DNA from: Pseudomonadales bacterium
GTDB lineage: Bacteria > Pseudomonadota > Gammaproteobacteria > Pseudomonadales > Pseudohongiellaceae
Length of the DNA: 16,106 bases
Assembly (NCBI GenBank): GCA_031277435.1
Contig: JAITMI010000340.1
Coordinates: 1-16,106 of the forward strand
Direction: 5' to 3'
The position numbers and the translations under genes were made by a program. Shown here piece after piece: positions 14,736 to 16,106 of this stretch. A model generated the notes under the pieces. The model did not search any database. It was not told where the DNA came from and worked only from the letters and a program-made list of their open reading frames with translations. Numbering within the stretch: the first letter of the stretch is position 1; each line of letters starts with the position of its first letter.

Positions 14736-15710
14736 TCAATTGACCTTTGGCGCCGGCGCCATGACAAACGGATCAGCATGAATATGGCTGGACGCGGCGC
14801 CTTGCAGGAATACCTGACGCCTGAGACTGTTCACCAATTCCGGCGCGCCGCACAGAAACACGCGGGTATTTTTGGCCGGGTTTTGCGCGAAGCGCTGCTG
14901 TAATAAGAGCGCCACGTCGCCGCTCTCTCCTTCATCACGCACGGCTGGCAAATAGGTGAAATTGGGATGCAGCGCGGCAAGTTCGCGCAGCTTGTCGCCG
15001 TGATACAACCCTTCGCGCCGTAAAGCGCCGTGGATCAGCGTAATCGGCCCCCGATGCCCTTGATGCAAGGCATCGCGCAAAATGCCTTCGAGCGGCGCCA
15101 GCCCGGTGCTGGTGCCCGCCAAGAGAATTGGAAAATCGCTGTCATCCTCGGCCAAGTAAAAGCACTCGCCCAGCGGGCCGCGAATGGTGCAAGCGGCGCC
15201 AGGCTCACACTGGTCATGCAGCCAGTTGCTGAGCCTGCCGCCGGGCACGCGGCGGATGTGCAATTCGATATAGCCGTCACGTTCTGGAACGCTTGCTACT
15301 GAATAGCTGCGCAGCACCTCATCCACTGCCAGATTCAGGTACTGCCCCGGACGGCAAGCGAAGCCATCCGGAAGTTCCAGGCGCAGCACCAGCACATCGT
15401 CCGCCACCTGAGTCTTGCCTACAACCTGCGTCTGGAACTCACGCAGCACTTCGTTCGGCAAGGCCACCTCCAGATCGCCTTCAGGCTGACATTGGCAGGC
15501 CAGAAAATACCCCTGCCGCGCCAAGGTCTGCTTCAAACCACGCTGACTTTGCGGCGACGGCTCACCGTCGAGCGCCTGCATCAAACAGCTCTGACAAACG
15601 CCGCTACGGCAAGAATTGGGAATCCGCTGGCCCGCGCGTTCCAAGCCTTCCAGAACCGTCTCGCGCGGCAGCAGCTCTACCGCCAACTCTCCAAAGGTGA
15701 TAACACTCAT
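14736..15710 (-). CDS. 2Fe-2S ferredoxin-FAD/NAD(P)H oxidoreductase
   Basis: The 324-residue product joins three domains. A plant-type ferredoxin domain (1-90) has C34-x4-C39-x2-C42 and C72 in FLACQCQP. An FAD-binding barrel follows (about 92-185) with the flavin motif RSYSVAS (134-140), and then a nucleotide-binding domain with GTSTGLAPLEGILRD (199-213) and the late VFLCGAPELV motif. The order matches reductase components of multicomponent oxygenases and CDP-6-deoxyhexose reductase relatives: electrons pass from NAD(P)H through FAD to 2Fe-2S and then to a partner. No oxygenase is present; the gene starts three bases after the stop of a truncated hemoglobin gene, which suggests that hemoglobin is the partner. 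Its ribosome site is weak, consistent with coupling. Confidence 0.9.
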   Translation of the reverse strand: MSVITFGELAVELLPRETVLEGLERAGQRIPNSCRSGVCQSCLMQALDGEPSPQSQRGLKQTLARQGYFLACQCQPEGDLEVALPNEVLREFQTQVVGKTQVADDVLVLRLELPDGFACRPGQYLNLAVDEVLRSYSVASVPERDGYIELHIRRVPGGRLSNWLHDQCEPGAACTIRGPLGECFYLAEDDSDFPILLAGTSTGLAPLEGILRDALHQGHRGPITLIHGALRREGLYHGDKLRELAALHPNFTYLPAVRDEGESGDVALLLQQRFAQNPAKNTRVFLCGAPELVNSLRRQVFLQGAASSHIHADPFVMAPAPKVN

Positions 15711-15713
15711 AAC

Positions 15714-16079
15714 TTAACGATCCAAAACATCATCCCGCACGCTGTTGGCGATAGCGGCGACTTGAGCGATGTCAGCATCACTGGCGCCCAGCTCCTTCAA
15801 CGTCGCGCCCAAATGTTCGATAACGACATCAACGTGCATATCATTCAAACCGCGTTTGACCAAATGCCGATGGCCTTCGCGCAGGTCCTTGCCGGTATAG
15901 TTGTTGGGGCCGCCGAACACCATGGTCAAAAAAGCTTTTTGCTTGGCCGCCTGGCGGTCCATGTCGGTGTCGTCAAAGAAGGAACTAACGCGATCATCCG
16001 CCAGCATCTTGCGGTAAAAAATATCCACCGCCGTATCCACCGCCGCCGCGCCGCCAAGGTTTTCATACAAAGTCGTCAT
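15714..16079 (-). CDS. Group 1 truncated hemoglobin (TrHbN type)
   Basis: A 121-residue single-domain globin of the two-on-two truncated fold. Visible heme-pocket residues are Y22 at B10 (DIFYRKMLADD), Q47 at E11 (AAKQKAFL), FGGPNNYTG (55-63, the loop before the F helix) and proximal H70 (LREGHRHL). Glycine pairs typical of group 1 are at the AB (GG, 9-10) and EF turns. The tyrosine-glutamine distal pair resembles nitric oxide dioxygenating TrHbN proteins, so oxygen or nitric oxide chemistry is likely. GGAGA lies seven bases before the ATG at 16079. It is the first gene of a two-gene unit with the reductase; its promoter lies outside the window. Confidence 0.93.
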   Translation of the reverse strand: MTTLYENLGGAAAVDTAVDIFYRKMLADDRVSSFFDDTDMDRQAAKQKAFLTMVFGGPNNYTGKDLREGHRHLVKRGLNDMHVDVVIEHLGATLKELGASDADIAQVAAIANSVRDDVLDR

Positions 16080-16106
16080 GAGATTGTCTCCGTTGTGAAT
16101 GTTGTT

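Overview
The window looks like chromosomal DNA of a GC-rich proteobacterium, most likely a gammaproteobacterium. The basis is protein family content (soluble FdsABG-type formate dehydrogenase, DUF6164, DUF4404, a lipoprotein M16 peptidase, group 1 truncated hemoglobin), strong Shine-Dalgarno sites and short intergenic gaps. This is inference from family resemblance; no rRNA or marker gene is present to fix the taxon.

Layout. Bases 1-163 hold the C-terminal end of an HPP-family membrane protein in visibly lower-GC DNA. After a 250-base leader with several dyads comes a tightly coupled plus-strand operon, fdsG-fdsB-fdsA (415-5349), encoding an NAD-dependent molybdenum formate dehydrogenase; it ends at a strong hairpin. 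The usual accessory genes fdsC (fdhD-like) and fdsD do not follow. Instead there are two PIN-domain toxin-antitoxin modules arranged tail to tail (5457-6064 plus; 6088-6835 minus). The second has a readable promoter and a dyad operator overlapping its -10 box. Beyond them a minus-strand group encodes DUF6164 protein, pirin and MobA (8989-6912). MobA makes the guanine-dinucleotide molybdenum cofactor that formate dehydrogenase needs.

From 9224 a large two-domain M16 zinc peptidase lipoprotein runs on the plus strand to 12139. It is separated from a convergent minus-strand pair (NTF2-like protein and DUF4404 protein) by a composite palindromic intergenic repeat. A plus-strand amino acid permease (13259-14734) then meets, with one base between the stop codons, a minus-strand pair: group 1 truncated hemoglobin followed after 3 bases by a 2Fe-2S/FAD/NAD reductase.

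How the genes work together. FdsGBA would oxidise formate to CO2 and reduce NAD+, with MobA supplying cofactor maturation. The hemoglobin-reductase pair resembles a two-gene counterpart of flavohemoglobin and could handle nitric oxide or oxygen chemistry. Nothing here is a clearly undescribed system. The best leads are the hemoglobin-reductase pair, the minimal fds operon next to a toxin-antitoxin island and mobA, the antitoxin with a tetrapeptide-repeat tail, and the composite palindromic repeat.
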